Assembly (NCBI GenBank): GCA_945875195.1
Contig: CAMCJW010000160.1
Location: 1-6,846, forward strand
DNA: 6,846 bases
From: Chitinophaga pinensis
GTDB lineage: Bacteria; Bacteroidota; Bacteroidia; UKL13-3
Reading direction: 5' to 3'
Within the stretch, counting starts at the first letter, position 1. Every line of letters begins with the position of its first letter. Position numbers and translations under genes: made by a program. Below the pieces are notes generated by a model. It was not told the DNA's origin. It saw only the letters and a list, made by a program, of their open reading frames with translations, and searched no databases. Of the stretch, positions 6,336 to 6,846 are shown one piece after another.

Positions 6336-6846
6336 TTAATCAACCCCTTGACTTAATTTAACAGGACTAATTAGCCCGGAGTAAATATTTACCAAAACAA
6401 CATTTTCTGAACCCGACGATTTTTTTGTACATCTCCAAGATTGAAAATCCTCAGATAACTCGGTTGTAAAAGTATCTCCTATTTTCAAAAAATTAGATTT
6501 ATACAATGTATCAACAGCCATTTGTTTGGAAAAAATGAAACCGCAGACAATACTTTTAGTGCAATTTGGCAAAACAGGATAATTAATTACTAATTTCTTA
6601 CCTTCTTGGTATGGCAAATAGAAACAAATGGCCCATTCATCAAGTAAACTATCTGCCCAAATACTTTTGGTGGTTGACCTTAAATTGGGTAGTGAAAAAC
6701 CAAAACATAGGGTAACATTTTTACTTTCAGTAATTGAAATAGTATTGAACATTAAATATAAATAATTACAGTATACATGTGACCCTAATTTGGTTAGTAG
6801 ATATTTTTGGCATTCTTTTAAAGCTTCATCTATTTTGATCCCATTT
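6336..6846 (-). CDS. Hypothetical protein, 3' part (runs off right edge)
   Basis: The frame ending at the TAA at 6336-6338 is open through the right edge and shows 169 residues. An internal ATG at 6752 could suggest a short gene, but the 31 codons upstream have no stop and read like protein (KIDEALKECQKYLLTKLGSH), so I treat the gene as truncated by the window. I recognise no domain. The visible part has no membrane segment or signal peptide. It has several cysteines and alternating hydrophobic residues suggesting beta strands, for example NVTLCFGFSL and KLVINYPVL, and it ends NVVLVNIYSGLISPVKLSQGVD. It points the same way as the MORN-like gene, whose ATG is 73 bases beyond its stop, so co-transcription is possible. 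The AT-only inverted repeat at its stop is too weak to call a terminator. Confidence 0.6.
   Translation of the reverse strand, partial: NGIKIDEALKECQKYLLTKLGSHVYCNYLYLMFNTISITESKNVTLCFGFSLPNLRSTTKSIWADSLLDEWAICFYLPYQEGKKLVINYPVLPNCTKSIVCGFIFSKQMAVDTLYKSNFLKIGDTFTTELSEDFQSWRCTKKSSGSENVVLVNIYSGLISPVKLSQGVD

Noticed and set aside
6315..6338. AT-only inverted repeat TAATTAT/ATAATTA at the stop of the right-edge gene
   Set aside because: Seven A-T pairs with a 10-base loop make a very weak stem with no following T tract on the minus strand; likely chance in AT-rich DNA.

Overview
The window looks like a piece of a Bacteroidota chromosome. The evidence is AT-rich DNA, proteins rich in Ile, Lys and Asn, starts without strong Shine-Dalgarno sequences, one good match to the Bacteroidota sigma-factor promoter (TTTG, 18 bases, then TAnnTTTG), and a signal peptide ending in the NAQ style common in that phylum. 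I cannot place it below phylum.

Layout from left to right. The 3' part of prfA (peptide chain release factor 1) runs in from the left edge. A 230-base gap follows, holding a short repeat-like word and a 165-base nested inverted repeat. Next is a minus-strand gene for a 190-residue soluble protein of unknown function. A divergent intergenic region with a clear promoter leads into two rightward genes 49 bases apart: a SulP-family anion transporter (521 aa), and a second SulP transporter with a complete beta-class carbonic anhydrase fused to its C-terminus (741 aa). apaG follows rightward. Its stop codon overlaps that of a convergent minus-strand gene for a small secreted MORN/YwqK-like protein. 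At the right edge is a minus-strand reading frame that stays open to the end of the window, so it is the 3' part of a longer gene of unknown function.

The main functional unit is the two-gene SulP operon. SulP proteins fused to carbonic anhydrase are a known architecture and are proposed to be bicarbonate transporters or CO2/bicarbonate handling devices. The uncommon aspect is that the fused protein sits directly behind an unfused paralogue. The two share about 56% identity over the first 131 aligned residues by hand count, and they probably arose by tandem duplication. They may work as two homodimers or as a mixed dimer that carries a single anhydrase domain.

I saw no tRNA, rRNA, CRISPR array, insertion sequence or phage gene. 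Nothing here is clearly a wholly undescribed system. The observations most worth following up are the SulP/SulP-CA pair, the nested palindromic element behind prfA, and the two unrecognised proteins.
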